Positions 33,520 to 43,330 of a stretch of 64,000 nucleotides of DNA are shown here, one piece after another. The stretch is from CAZSDU01 sp964429135 (lineage in GTDB: Bacteria; Bacteroidota; Bacteroidia; Bacteroidales; FEN-979). Position 1 is the stretch's first letter, and each line of letters starts with the position of its first letter. The stretch is taken from contig CAYSAU010000010.1 in NCBI GenBank assembly GCA_964429135.1, forward strand, positions 1-64,000, written 5' to 3'. The notes beneath the pieces are model-generated. The model did not search any database. It saw only the letters and a list, made by a program, of their open reading frames with translations, and was not told where the DNA came from. The position numbers were made by a program, and so were the translations under genes.

Positions 33520-36500
33520 CTAACGGTCCAACTGTATTAGTTTGTCAAAGAGTTCCCTGGAAGCATCCAGTTTTTCAGAATTACCGTAAACGCACCAGGT
33601 TTTCTGCTTGACCATGTCTTTAATCAATTGATCAAATCCACGGATGTCTTCCACCTTGGTATTAATCACCGCTTCACGGTCGCGTTGGAGGTCTTCAGCA
33701 GTCCGCTTTGTAAAGTAATAATTTACAGCCTGGTCACCCCGCTGAACATTGGATTGTGGCATATCCATACCGGCGATTGTACCGATAATATACCGGGTCA
33801 TTACAGGTTCATCAGCGTCGAATTTAGAAAGATAGTCGCTGGCTCCCGAATATGTATCAAAAGTTTCTTTAAGATTAGGATCGCGGTAAGAATAGAAAAA
33901 CATCTGGCCGGTTGGTGAAATACTTGATCCTGCACCATAGGCGCCACCCATGACGCGGATATGGTTTCTTAAGTATTCCCTTGACAGGATCTGGTTAAGT
34001 ACACGCATTTTCCCGTTCCAGGAATATCCCAGTTTTTTAAAGTCATATCCCTCATAAACATATTGAACTTTAGAAGCGCTTCGAATACCTTCATTTTTCT
34101 TTTCAATGTTGAACACCCATTGCTGGAGGTCAGATTTGTTTTTTGGAAGGGTGGTAATAAAATGAGTCAGTTCCTGGTTAAATGCATCAAGGTTTTTGCT
34201 GTCACAGGTCACTGATGCGATCAGGTTTGCCCGGGTAAAAAGCAGATTAGCGGTTTTTTTCAGGTTAGCGATGACAGGGTCGGCATTTTTTTCAAATTCT
34301 TTCGTCAGATCAGTGATAAACCAGTAATAGTCCAGCCCGCCTGTTAATTCATTGAAAACACCCAAATTACTGAAATATGATGGGAGCCGGGTAGCTGCAA
34401 CACCAGCGCCTTCCTGTTTTTTGGAAGCTTCCAGTTGCGATTGGTGTCTTAACAGGAGGGTTTTTAGCCTTGCTGTATCGGTGAACTGTGTATTTATCAG
34501 GATTTCAGTTGAAAGTTCGAAGGTTTTATCAACTTTATCTTTCATGGCTGAAGAAACCAAAACGAATTTCGGGATAAGGTTGGCATCGTCCAGATTTTCC
34601 AGGTAGGACCTCAGGGTGGTATAAAGTCTTCCTGTATTGATATTCATCTCCTTGTTCAGGTCACCGTAAGAATATTTTTCTGTATTCAGCGAACCAAGCA
34701 GGTTGGAAAGGAGTGAAGCATAAGGGATCAGCTCCTGTGGCAGCATTCTCAGATCAAAATACAGGTTAGTATAAATGATATCGTTGGTAAATTCTTCATG
34801 ATGCAATACAGGAACATCTGCTAACTTTTTCTGTTTCACTCCGTACCATATGGCTTTTGGGTCGATGTCTTTCAGGGTTAATAAGGGGATGGTGGCCAGT
34901 GCTTCAGGGCTGTCGTCTCTTTTCTGGAAAGCGATCAGGTCTTTGGTTTCCTTAAGCAGGGCATCCAAAGCGGTATCATCGAGTTTTTCTTTATACCTTT
35001 TCAGTTCTTCCTTTACGGCTTCATTTCTTTCTTTATCAAGAGCCGGATCGGGGGTCAAGGTGAGGAGAATGGAGTGTGGATTATTTACGAAGTATTTTTT
35101 TATGATGTTTTCAAGGTAGTTGGTGGTTAATGATTTTTTAACCTCGGCAAGGGGTTTTTCATATTCCAGCCCTATGAATGGATCTCCAGCAAAGAACCAG
35201 CCCGGGTACATTTGCATCAGGAATACGAGTCCTTTTTGAACATTATTCCCTTCTCTCAGATGGAATTCGGTACGGTTCAGCACACCTTGAATCTCACTTT
35301 TATCCAGTCCCTTTTTCAGTACATCCTGAAGGGTACTCATGACGATGTCATAGAATTTTTGTTTATCTGATGCATTGGCATTCTGGACGGTTATTTGTAT
35401 CACGTTTTGCTTGTAGTTGGCTACAGAAGCTGAAACATCCTGTCCGATTCCAGCTTTCTGCAAAGCAAGGCGGATGGGAGCAGATTCCTGATTAATAAGC
35501 AGTTCAGTGATGATATCGAGGGCCATGTTAAGTGCGCCATCCGTATTATGACCAGCTACAAGAGTTAGGGAAAGAAAGGTTTTATCATGTACATCGGATC
35601 CTTCCATCACCGGGTAAGAAGCGGTGATGTCTTTCATAGCTCTGAATGGAGTCTGATCTTCAATGTCAACCCTTGAACCGGTCCGTGTGAATGCGTTAAG
35701 ATATTCCTTGTCGATGAAAGTAAGTTCTTTATCCAGATCCGCGTTGCCATAGAGAAGGATATAGCTGTTTTCCGGGTGATAAAAACGTTTATGGAAATTG
35801 ACAAAGGCATCCTGGGTCAGTGTGGGAATGGCTGCAGGATAACCGCCTGATTCGAATCCATAACCATTGTCAGGGAAGAGATTTTTATAAATCTGATAGC
35901 TGAGTTCTTCAGTCGGATCAGAGAAAGCGCCCTTCATTTCGCCATATACCACGCCTTTATAGGTAACCGGACTATCCTTTTCAGTCAATTCATGATGCCA
36001 GCCTTCCTGTTTTAAAATCCTTGGATCGCTATAAAGCAATGGATTAAGAACGGCGTCCAGGTAAACATTCATCAAGTTAAAGTAATCTTTATCATTCATG
36101 CTGGCTACCGGATAAAAGGTGATATCCTTACCAGTCATGGCGTTCAGGAATGTTTTCAATGAACCTTTGGATAAAACATCGAAAGGGCTTTTCACGGGAA
36201 ACTTTTTGGAACCGTTTAAGACTGAGTGTTCGAGGATATGGGGTGTTCCGTTGTCGGATTCCGGAATGGTTTTAAATGCTATTCCGAACATTTTGTTTGG
36301 ATCATCCGCGGCAATTTTCATCAATCGGGCACCGCTTTTTACATGTTCATAATAGTAGCATTCGGCATTCACTTCTCTGACAAACCTTTTTTCTATCAGT
36401 TTAAATCCGTGATGGATTTCCTGGGCTTTTACTTCTGGCATCATCATAATAAATATAAAGCTAAGAGTGATCAGGAGGGCAATTCTGTTCTTTAAGATTT

Positions 36501-36528
36501 GCACCACATAGGGTAGTGTTTTTTCCAT
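33520..36528 (-). CDS. M16C family zinc metalloprotease (PreP/insulinase-like), exported
   Basis: The 1,002-residue protein starts with an uncleaved or signal-type hydrophobic segment (about 13-35, ending V-K-A-Q-E). The inverted zinc motif H-I-L-E-H is near residue 97, with the distal glutamate expected near 175-180 (V-V-Y-G-E-M-K-G). The four-domain length fits the M16C group, which degrades unfolded peptides in a closed chamber, as in mitochondrial presequence protease. Here it probably acts in the periplasm on short peptides, for example cleaved signal or transit peptides. Confidence 0.92.
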   Translation of the reverse strand: MEKTLPYVVQILKNRIALLITLSFIFIMMMPEVKAQEIHHGFKLIEKRFVREVNAECYYYEHVKSGARLMKIAADDPNKMFGIAFKTIPESDNGTPHILEHSVLNGSKKFPVKSPFDVLSKGSLKTFLNAMTGKDITFYPVASMNDKDYFNLMNVYLDAVLNPLLYSDPRILKQEGWHHELTEKDSPVTYKGVVYGEMKGAFSDPTEELSYQIYKNLFPDNGYGFESGGYPAAIPTLTQDAFVNFHKRFYHPENSYILLYGNADLDKELTFIDKEYLNAFTRTGSRVDIEDQTPFRAMKDITASYPVMEGSDVHDKTFLSLTLVAGHNTDGALNMALDIITELLINQESAPIRLALQKAGIGQDVSASVANYKQNVIQITVQNANASDKQKFYDIVMSTLQDVLKKGLDKSEIQGVLNRTEFHLREGNNVQKGLVFLMQMYPGWFFAGDPFIGLEYEKPLAEVKKSLTTNYLENIIKKYFVNNPHSILLTLTPDPALDKERNEAVKEELKRYKEKLDDTALDALLKETKDLIAFQKRDDSPEALATIPLLTLKDIDPKAIWYGVKQKKLADVPVLHHEEFTNDIIYTNLYFDLRMLPQELIPYASLLSNLLGSLNTEKYSYGDLNKEMNINTGRLYTTLRSYLENLDDANLIPKFVLVSSAMKDKVDKTFELSTEILINTQFTDTARLKTLLLRHQSQLEASKKQEGAGVAATRLPSYFSNLGVFNELTGGLDYYWFITDLTKEFEKNADPVIANLKKTANLLFTRANLIASVTCDSKNLDAFNQELTHFITTLPKNKSDLQQWVFNIEKKNEGIRSASKVQYVYEGYDFKKLGYSWNGKMRVLNQILSREYLRNHIRVMGGAYGAGSSISPTGQMFFYSYRDPNLKETFDTYSGASDYLSKFDADEPVMTRYIIGTIAGMDMPQSNVQRGDQAVNYYFTKRTAEDLQRDREAVINTKVEDIRGFDQLIKDMVKQKTWCVYGNSEKLDASRELFDKLIQLDR

Positions 36529-36648
36529 GGTTTTCAGGGCTAAAAATTTTTTGTCAATAAAAATAGCAGATGAGAAAAATGCAAAAAATATAATTAGCCG
36601 TATGCTGATGAAAACTTGATATAAAGACGTGATTTGACGATAAAAAAT

Positions 36649-37122
36649 TCAATAAGGTGTTTTATCCTGTTTTTTTTTCCACTCTTCGAATAATTCCCGG
36701 GATCTGTGATGGTCAACCTGGAGAAAGTGAAGCTTCCTGTTTTCTGGGGATTTCCCCAATTCTTCATAGATGTAATCGTCACGGAAACCAATATCCTGTG
36801 CATCGTAACGGGTGGAGCAATAATAAACCGTATCAATATTTGCCCAATAGATGGCGGCAAGGCACATCGGGCAAGGTTCACAAGTGGCGTAAAGGATACA
36901 GCCTGAAAGATCAAAACTTTCAATCTTTTTGCAGGCATTTCGGATGGCCACAATTTCAGCATGGGCAGTAGGGTCATGTTGTTCAATAACCCTGTTTCCC
37001 CCCTTGCCGATAATGGTATTGTTTTTTACTATTACGGCCCCGAAGGGACCTCCGATATTGTTCCTGACTGAATGGAAAGCTTCGCTGAAAGCTTCATTCA
37101 AGTATCCTTCCAATGTTTTCAT
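36649..37122 (-). CDS. guaD: Guanine deaminase (cytidine deaminase-fold, GuaD-type)
   Basis: The 157-residue protein has the zinc motifs T-A-H-A-E-I-V-A-I-R and T-C-E-P-C-P-M-C of the cytidine deaminase superfamily. The sequence around them (C-I-L-Y, A-A-I-Y-W-A, and a tail with D-D-Y-I-Y-E-E-L) matches the Bacillus GuaD group rather than TadA. It converts guanine to xanthine. It diverges from ygfK, and so feeds the purine degradation genes that follow. TadA is the alternative, but the absence of a tRNA-binding basic C-terminus and the context favour guanine deaminase. Confidence 0.85.
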   Translation of the reverse strand: MKTLEGYLNEAFSEAFHSVRNNIGGPFGAVIVKNNTIIGKGGNRVIEQHDPTAHAEIVAIRNACKKIESFDLSGCILYATCEPCPMCLAAIYWANIDTVYYCSTRYDAQDIGFRDDYIYEELGKSPENRKLHFLQVDHHRSRELFEEWKKKQDKTPY

Positions 37123-37171
37123 TGACCTTAGCTAATATTAACCCGGAGATATTCCTCGTGGTAATCTGCCA

Positions 37172-37229
37172 CAAAAATAAGCTAAAAACCCGCTAATTCC
37201 ATACTGAAAGGAATTATCTCTTAAATTTG
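37172..37229. promoter_or_regulatory. Divergent promoter region between guaD and ygfK
   Basis: On the minus strand TATTTTTG (37172-37179) faces guaD; on the plus strand TAAATTTG (37222-37229) faces ygfK. A small imperfect dyad, GTGG-N7-CCAC, lies just upstream on the guaD side and could be an operator for shared control. Confidence 0.45.
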
Positions 37230-37260
37230 GTGCATTGAAAATGGTATCAAAAATTTAAAC

Positions 37261-40200
37261 GTGTCTGATCATTTTTTCCCTTTGTCGTTGCCAAATCTGA
37301 TTCAAATCAGTCTTGACGGTATTCGTTCCCGGCGATTCATGGGAATTCCATCCAGTCTCTTTTTTTATCCAGAAAAAACCGATAAATTCGGCATGGAGCG
37401 TTACGGGAGGACCCTTTTAACCCCCCTGGGTGTTGCAGCCGGTCCCCATACCCAGCTTGCGCTTAACATCGCAGCGTCCTGGTTGTGCGGTGCCAGGTAC
37501 ATAGAGTTAAAAACAGTTCAGACCCTGGATGAACTGGAGGTTTCCAAGCCTTGTATCGACATGCATGACGAAGGGTATAATTGCGAATGGTCGCAGGAGC
37601 TGAAAATCAAGGAATCGTTTCAAGAGTACCTCCATGCCTGGGTTTTAATTCATATTCTTCATCAGGAACTGTCGCTCAAAGAGCCATTGGGCACTCTTTT
37701 TAATATGAGTGTCGGTTATAACCTGGAAGGCATACTAAAGGATAATGTACAGTGGTTTTTTCACAAGATGCAGGATTGCAGCCAGGAGTTACTGAAAGTA
37801 AAAGAAGAGATTTACGGTATTTATCCAAAGATCGACACGCTGGAAATTCCTCATTGTATTTCTGATCATGTCACCCTGAGCACCATGCATGGTTGTCCTC
37901 CGGAAGAAATAGAAAAAATCGGGCTTTACCTGATTAAAGAAAAGAACCTGCATACCACCATCAAACTGAATCCCACATTACTGGGTCCTGTTGAATTAAG
38001 GAAATTGCTTAACGGTAGGCTGGGATTCAAAACCGAAGTGCCTGACCTTGCCTTTGAACATGATCTGCAATATCCCGATGCTATTCAGCTCATTCGGAAA
38101 CTGAGCCAGGCTGCTGCCGAAAATGGCTTATTGTTCAGTGTTAAGTTGACGAATACCTTGGAAAGTTCAAATCACAGGAATGTTTTTGGCGAAAATGTTT
38201 CCATGATGTATATGAGTGGCAGGGCACTTCATCCCATCAGCATCAGGCTTGCAAGAGAGCTTCAAAATGATTTTGAAGGAAAACTTGACATCTCTTTTTC
38301 AGCCGGAGTGGATTGTTTTAATATTTTGGATGTTCTGTCATGCGGATTAAAACCAGTTACCGTCTGCAGCGACCTTCTGAAACCAGGAGGATACGGAAGA
38401 TTATGGCAGTACATTGACACTATGCGAAAAAATCCGGAGCGATTGAATCCTGATCAGGGAACAGCTTTCAAGAACCTGAAAAAGTATGCCAACCAGGTTG
38501 TGGATAATGCTGCTTATCATCAATCTTCTTGTGCAGAATCGTCCATTAAAACCAGCAGGCCCCTCGATTATTTCGATTGTATTCATGCCCCTTGTCAGGA
38601 TACCTGCCCTACGAACCAGGATATTCCCGATTACCTGTATTATGTTTCACAGGGAAATATGGATGCAGCGTTTAAGATTATTTTCGACACCAATCCTTTT
38701 CCTTCAGTTACAGGAATGGTTTGTGATCATCTCTGTCAGTTGAAATGCACGCGGATTAATTATGATGAATCACTTCGGATCCGGGAGATCAAACGTTTTG
38801 TGGCAGAGCATAACCAGCTTCCGTACCCTTGTCAGTTCGGTGGGCAGCCTATCCAAGAAGGGGAGGGTAGGAAGGCGGCCATAATTGGTGCCGGTCCTGC
38901 CGGCTTATCCTGTGCATGGTTTTTAAAACGTTCCGGATTTGATGTTCATATTTATGAACAAAAGAGTATTCCCGGAGGTATGGTTTCAGCCGCTATTCCC
39001 TCTTTCCGCCTGACCGATGAGGCCATTGAAAGGGATATTCAGCGTATCCTGAATTCAGGGGTTAAGCTTCACGACAATTTTCCGGTTACCCGTGAAAATT
39101 TTGATGTGATCCGGAGCAGCCACGATGTGTTATTTCTTGCCGCCGGTGCTCAGCGGTCAGTGAATTTGAAAATTGACGGGATTGATTTATCAGGAGTCAT
39201 CGACCCGCTGGAGTTTTTATTTAAGGTTAAAGAAAATCGACCACCCGTTTTAGGTCAGCACGTGCTGATCATAGGTGGAGGCAATACTGCTATGGATGCT
39301 GCGCGTACCGCTTACAGATTGCTTGGGAAAAAGGGGAAAGTGAGCGTGATCTATCGCCGAACTATAAAGGAAATGCCAGCCGACAAGGGAGAAATTCAAG
39401 CGGTGAAAAACGAAGGCATAGAGATTATGGAACTTGTTAATCCTGAAAGGGTTATTGGAAGAGATGGAAAGGTAACAGCATTGTCTTGCTCCCGCAATGT
39501 TCTATCTTTAAAAGGCAAAGACGGGAGACCGATTCCGATAAAAATTCCGGAATCGGAATTTGAAATAGGTTGTGATACAATCATTCCTGCCATTGGGCAG
39601 GAATTGGGGATTGATTTTATCGATAGTAATTTATTAAGAACGAAAACACTAAGCTATAAAACCGGTATTGACCATTTGTACATCGGAGGGGATGCTCTTC
39701 GGGGTGCATCCACTGCCATCCATGCCATAGCTGACGGACGTAAGGCAGCCGAAGAAATACTGACAGATTTCCGGATATCTCCCTTAAAGCAACTAACTGC
39801 AGTTGAAAAAAATATTTCAGAAGATGAGCTTATCCGGAGGAAATCCATCCGGCGATTTGGTCATTCTCCTTTGGAAACACCCTTTCATGATCGTCAGAAT
39901 TTCAAACCCGTCATGGCTTCCTTTCTGGAAGAAGAGGCAGGGGATGAAGCTTCCCGTTGTTTGTTCTGTGATGAAATTTGCAATATCTGCGTGAGTGTTT
40001 GTCCAAATCTGGCCAATTTTCCTTATCGCATAAAACCCGTAAAATATCAGTTACAAAAAGCAGTTTTGCAAACCGATGGAGTTATTCGTTTTGAAGAAGA
40101 TCAGGTTTTCACCGTTGATCAGGCCATTCAGGTACTTAACATCCGTGATCTTTGCAATGAATGCGGAAATTGTACCACCTTTTGTCCAAGCAGTGGCAGG

Positions 40201-40536
40201 CCGTTTGCGGATAAACCAGGGCTTTCGCTTTCCATGGAATCTTTCAAACAGGAAAGAGAAGGATATTACCTGAGTAAACTTCCCGGGAAGAATATCCTGA
40301 TTTTTAAAGAAAAAGAGATGATAAAAACCCTAACTCTTGAAGGAGATCGATATATTTTTGAAACAGACCAGGGAAAAGCCGTTCTTGAAGTATCTACTTT
40401 CAGACCTCTGGATGTTAAATTCAATACACCTTGTATGAAAGCGTATCATTTTACCTTTGCAGCAGGAATGAGCATCATTCTTCAGGGAGCAGAGCAAATA
40501 TCAATGAGGAATGAAGAATTAACAAGTAAGAATTAA
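37261..40536 (+). CDS. ygfK: YgfK-type multidomain Fe-S flavoprotein (putative selenate reductase subunit)
   Basis: The 1,091-residue protein starts at GTG. An N-terminal dihydroorotate-dehydrogenase-like barrel (about 1-410, with L-G-V-A-A-G-P-H-T-Q) precedes a GltD-like reductase: Cys-rich 4Fe-4S region (C-P-T-N-Q-D-I-P), an FAD site (G-A-G-P-A-G near 546) and an NAD(P) site (I-G-G-G-N-T-A-M-D). The C-terminus has two ferredoxin clusters (C-x2-C-x2-I-C type near 901 and C-N-E-C-G-N-C). This is YgfK, named for a proposed selenate reductase role but now tied genetically to anaerobic purine degradation, where it is thought to reduce a ring intermediate. Its last dozen residues are encoded by an intergenic-type repeat. 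Confidence 0.93.
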   Translation: MSDHFFPLSLPNLIQISLDGIRSRRFMGIPSSLFFYPEKTDKFGMERYGRTLLTPLGVAAGPHTQLALNIAASWLCGARYIELKTVQTLDELEVSKPCIDMHDEGYNCEWSQELKIKESFQEYLHAWVLIHILHQELSLKEPLGTLFNMSVGYNLEGILKDNVQWFFHKMQDCSQELLKVKEEIYGIYPKIDTLEIPHCISDHVTLSTMHGCPPEEIEKIGLYLIKEKNLHTTIKLNPTLLGPVELRKLLNGRLGFKTEVPDLAFEHDLQYPDAIQLIRKLSQAAAENGLLFSVKLTNTLESSNHRNVFGENVSMMYMSGRALHPISIRLARELQNDFEGKLDISFSAGVDCFNILDVLSCGLKPVTVCSDLLKPGGYGRLWQYIDTMRKNPERLNPDQGTAFKNLKKYANQVVDNAAYHQSSCAESSIKTSRPLDYFDCIHAPCQDTCPTNQDIPDYLYYVSQGNMDAAFKIIFDTNPFPSVTGMVCDHLCQLKCTRINYDESLRIREIKRFVAEHNQLPYPCQFGGQPIQEGEGRKAAIIGAGPAGLSCAWFLKRSGFDVHIYEQKSIPGGMVSAAIPSFRLTDEAIERDIQRILNSGVKLHDNFPVTRENFDVIRSSHDVLFLAAGAQRSVNLKIDGIDLSGVIDPLEFLFKVKENRPPVLGQHVLIIGGGNTAMDAARTAYRLLGKKGKVSVIYRRTIKEMPADKGEIQAVKNEGIEIMELVNPERVIGRDGKVTALSCSRNVLSLKGKDGRPIPIKIPESEFEIGCDTIIPAIGQELGIDFIDSNLLRTKTLSYKTGIDHLYIGGDALRGASTAIHAIADGRKAAEEILTDFRISPLKQLTAVEKNISEDELIRRKSIRRFGHSPLETPFHDRQNFKPVMASFLEEEAGDEASRCLFCDEICNICVSVCPNLANFPYRIKPVKYQLQKAVLQTDGVIRFEEDQVFTVDQAIQVLNIRDLCNECGNCTTFCPSSGRPFADKPGLSLSMESFKQEREGYYLSKLPGKNILIFKEKEMIKTLTLEGDRYIFETDQGKAVLEVSTFRPLDVKFNTPCMKAYHFTFAAGMSIILQGAEQISMRNEELTSKN
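40504..40536 (+). repeat. Purine-rich repeat forming the C-terminal tail of YgfK
   Basis: ATGAGGAATGAAGAATTAAC and the following GAATTAA are of the same type as 53014-53046 (minus strand GAGGAATTAAGAATGAGGAA). Both supply the last residues and stop codon of a gene. Confidence 0.6.
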
Positions 40537-40548
40537 TACCTTTATGAA

Positions 40549-42021
40549 ATGATTCCAATTACCGACGAGATTGTTGATCAGGTAGTGTTGCAAAAGGCTG
40601 TCGATCGTTACCGTGACAAGGGCATTATCCTGCCGACTTTTTCACAGTTGCAGCATCCGGAGCTGGTGCCTGAAAAGGTTAAAGAAAAATTGAAGGTCAT
40701 AGGTTTATGGGATTTACATCCCCTGAACCTCTTCCGGATCACATGGAAGAATGAACCTAAAAGATCAGGGGGTTTATATGGTTATCCGAACTATATTGAA
40801 CTTCCAAAATCCATTACGGGTGTTGATGCCCGCATTATTGTCATGATCGGTAAATGGTTTCCGACCGGGGCTCACAAGGTGGGTGCTGCCTATGGTTGCC
40901 TTGCACCGCGTATCATCACCGGTCAGTTTGACCCCACCTACCATAAAGCCGTCTGGCCTTCCACCGGGAATTACTGCCGAGGTGGGGCATTTGATTCTTA
41001 TCTGATGGATGTAACGGCAATTGCTATCCTTCCTGAGGAAATGAGCCGTGAGCGTTTTGAGTGGTTAAAAGAGATCGGCGCCGAAGTAATTGCTACTCCC
41101 GGGTGTGAATCCAACGTTAAGGAAATTTATGATAAATGTTGGGAAATCAGGCATACCCGTAAGGATTGTATAATCTTTAACCAGTTTGATGAATTTGGTA
41201 ACTCCTGCTGGCATTATGAGGTTACCGGGCATGCGTTGGAAGAAGTTTATCGACTGGTTGCTGGAAGAAACTCCCAGCTGGCTGCTTACATTTCTGCCAC
41301 CGGTTCTGCCGGTACTATTGCAGCAGGAGATTATCTGCGTACCCATTTCCCCCATTTGAAAGTGGTGGCTTCTGAGGCACTGCAATGTCCGACCCTTCTG
41401 CGTAATGGCTTTGGCGGCCATCGGATCGAAGGGATAGGTGATAAACACGTTCCCTGGATACATAATGTAAAAAACACCAATGTAGTGACTGCCATTGATG
41501 ATGAATATTGCATGCGGTTATTCCGCTTATTCAACGAAAAATCAGGACATGCATATCTTGCTTCCAGTGGGGTTGATCAGACATTGATTAATCAGCTTGA
41601 AATGATTGGTATATCCGGAATTGCCAATATCCTTTCAGCCATAAAAACAGCTAAATATTTCGATCTGACTGGAGATGATATTCTGATGACCATAGCTACA
41701 GACTCTGCAGAGATGTATGTTTCCCGTTTGGCTGAACTTAATTCTGAACGGGGAGCCTATACCCTGCTTCAGGCTGCAAAAGATCACGAAAAATGCATGC
41801 TTGGAACGACTACTGATTACATGAAGGAGCTAACCTATGAGGATCAGAAAGTGATCCATAACCTAAAATATTTTACCTGGATTGAACAACAGGAAAAGGA
41901 GGTGGAGGATCTTCGTCAGCTTTGGGACGACAGAGAAATCTGGCCAAAAGTTTTCAGTCAGCCTACCCGTTGGGATGAACTGATCAATGAATTCAATGAG
42001 CGCACAGGTTTGTTAAAATGA
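40549..42021 (+). CDS. Fold-type II PLP-dependent enzyme, TrpB/cysteine-synthase-like
   Basis: The 490-residue protein has the PLP lysine in a TrpB-like G-A-H-K-V-G-A and a phosphate-binding region with S-A-T-G-S-A-G-T-I-A-A-G. The N-terminus (about 100 residues) and the C-terminal helix are longer than in cysteine synthase. It follows ygfK by 12 bp and overlaps the next gene by 4 bp, so it belongs to the purine operon. In E. coli the comparable position is held by ygeX, diaminopropionate ammonia-lyase. This protein does not look like YgeX, but could act in the same step, eliminating ammonia from an amino acid released from the opened ring. That role is inference. Confidence 0.8.
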   Translation: MIPITDEIVDQVVLQKAVDRYRDKGIILPTFSQLQHPELVPEKVKEKLKVIGLWDLHPLNLFRITWKNEPKRSGGLYGYPNYIELPKSITGVDARIIVMIGKWFPTGAHKVGAAYGCLAPRIITGQFDPTYHKAVWPSTGNYCRGGAFDSYLMDVTAIAILPEEMSRERFEWLKEIGAEVIATPGCESNVKEIYDKCWEIRHTRKDCIIFNQFDEFGNSCWHYEVTGHALEEVYRLVAGRNSQLAAYISATGSAGTIAAGDYLRTHFPHLKVVASEALQCPTLLRNGFGGHRIEGIGDKHVPWIHNVKNTNVVTAIDDEYCMRLFRLFNEKSGHAYLASSGVDQTLINQLEMIGISGIANILSAIKTAKYFDLTGDDILMTIATDSAEMYVSRLAELNSERGAYTLLQAAKDHEKCMLGTTTDYMKELTYEDQKVIHNLKYFTWIEQQEKEVEDLRQLWDDREIWPKVFSQPTRWDELINEFNERTGLLK

Positions 42022-43322
42022 CAGGGGACAAATTTTTTTACGAATGTAATGACTGCCAGGCTGAATATGCTGCAGATAAGGTCATGTACCTTTGTCCGAT
42101 CTGCAGCAGGGATAATGTCGCAAACCAGCCTCCGAAAGGAGTATTGAAAACCATTTTCCGCTACGACAAAATAAAAAGAAAAGTGTCTGCCCACAACCGG
42201 TTTCAGCATCTTGCCACAGAAGGTTTTTTTTCTCTTCTTCCCTTAGATGAACTGAAAAACTTACCGGGATTAAGGGTTGGGAATACACCTATGTACAGGT
42301 TTGATCGTTGGATCGGGGAAGGAACGGATAAGCGGACAGGGGGTCAAGCGGACAGGTCGATGGAAGAGCTGGATTTTGAATTGTATCTGAAAGATGATTC
42401 CCAGAACCCGACTTTTTCTTTTAAAGACAGGGCTTCAGCATTGGTATCTGCTTTTGCAAAGGAACATGGGATTTCAACGATCATAGCCGCTTCAACGGGA
42501 AATGCCGGTTCATCGCTGGCCGGTATTTGTGCCTCTCAGGGGCAAACTTCTTTTATTTTTGTTCCTTCCACCGCACCACAGGCCAAACTGACCCAGATTG
42601 TCATGTACGGTGCCAGAATCATTCCCGTTAAAGGAAATTACGATAATGCATTCGATCTGAGTGTGAAGGCTACGGAGGTTTTTGGATATTATAACCGTAA
42701 TACTGCCTATAATCCCCTGACCATTGAAGGGAAAAAGATGGTTTCATTTGAGATTTATGCTCAGCTTGGATACCGGGTTCCCGACCGGATTTTCGTTCCC
42801 ACGGGAGATGGAGTTATTATTTCAGGAGTTTATAAGGGATTTGAAGATCTGCTGAAACTGGATATTATTGATCATATTCCAACAATCATCGCGGTCCAGG
42901 CAGAAGGCAGTGATAACCTTATCCGGAACCTGAAGTCTGTGAGTTTTCATGCTATTCCTTCGGAGACAATAGCGGATTCTATTTCAGTGGATGTCCCAAG
43001 GAATTTTTATATGACCAAGGATTACCTGAAAAAATATCAGGGTGAATGGATTAGTGTTAGCGACAATGAAATCCTTCTTGCTTCCCGGGAACTTGCGCGC
43101 ACAACTGGTATTTTCCAGGAGCCCGCTGCAGTTGCCGCTTTCGCCGGCATGCTGAAATACCATCATGGGGAAGCGATCCAGCCAGGCTCAAAGAATGTTG
43201 TTTTGCTTACAGGTAGCGGGCTCAAGGATCTAAGATCAGTTCAGCCGCTGATCAGTATCCCGAGGCCGATAGAGCCCGATTTGACATCGATTCGGGATAT
43301 GTTCAAGGAATATTTGTCATAA
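42018..43322 (+). CDS. Threonine synthase-like PLP enzyme with N-terminal zinc ribbon
   Basis: The 434-residue protein begins with a zinc ribbon (C-N-D-C and C-P-I-C) and a fold-type II PLP domain with S-F-K-D-R-A-S (PLP lysine), T-G-N-A-G-S-S and a C-terminal T-G-S-G-L-K-D. This is the ThrC plan. The ATGA overlap with the preceding PLP gene and the XDH-type gene 8 bp after it argue for a role in the purine operon, perhaps together with the preceding enzyme, rather than in threonine synthesis. Between residues about 100 and 117 an extra segment (K-R-T-G-G-Q-A-D-R) comes from a short tandem repeat in the DNA. Confidence 0.8.
   Translation: MTGDKFFYECNDCQAEYAADKVMYLCPICSRDNVANQPPKGVLKTIFRYDKIKRKVSAHNRFQHLATEGFFSLLPLDELKNLPGLRVGNTPMYRFDRWIGEGTDKRTGGQADRSMEELDFELYLKDDSQNPTFSFKDRASALVSAFAKEHGISTIIAASTGNAGSSLAGICASQGQTSFIFVPSTAPQAKLTQIVMYGARIIPVKGNYDNAFDLSVKATEVFGYYNRNTAYNPLTIEGKKMVSFEIYAQLGYRVPDRIFVPTGDGVIISGVYKGFEDLLKLDIIDHIPTIIAVQAEGSDNLIRNLKSVSFHAIPSETIADSISVDVPRNFYMTKDYLKKYQGEWISVSDNEILLASRELARTTGIFQEPAAVAAFAGMLKYHHGEAIQPGSKNVVLLTGSGLKDLRSVQPLISIPRPIEPDLTSIRDMFKEYLS
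42330..42356 (+). repeat. In-frame tandem repeat in the threonine synthase-like gene
   Basis: AAGCGGACAGG occurs twice with a 16-bp period. It encodes a Gly/Arg/Asp-rich linker that interrupts an otherwise family-like alignment between the N-terminal lobe and the PLP domain. Confidence 0.65.
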
Positions 43323-43330
43323 GCTTCAGC

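Noticed and set aside
36649..37122. tRNA adenosine deaminase TadA
   Set aside because: The residues around both zinc motifs and the C-terminal segment fit GuaD better, and it diverges from purine degradation genes.
42018..43322. Housekeeping threonine synthase (thrC)
   Set aside because: The sequence fits the ThrC plan, but no other threonine gene is near and the ATGA overlap and position place it in the purine operon; the symbol was withheld.
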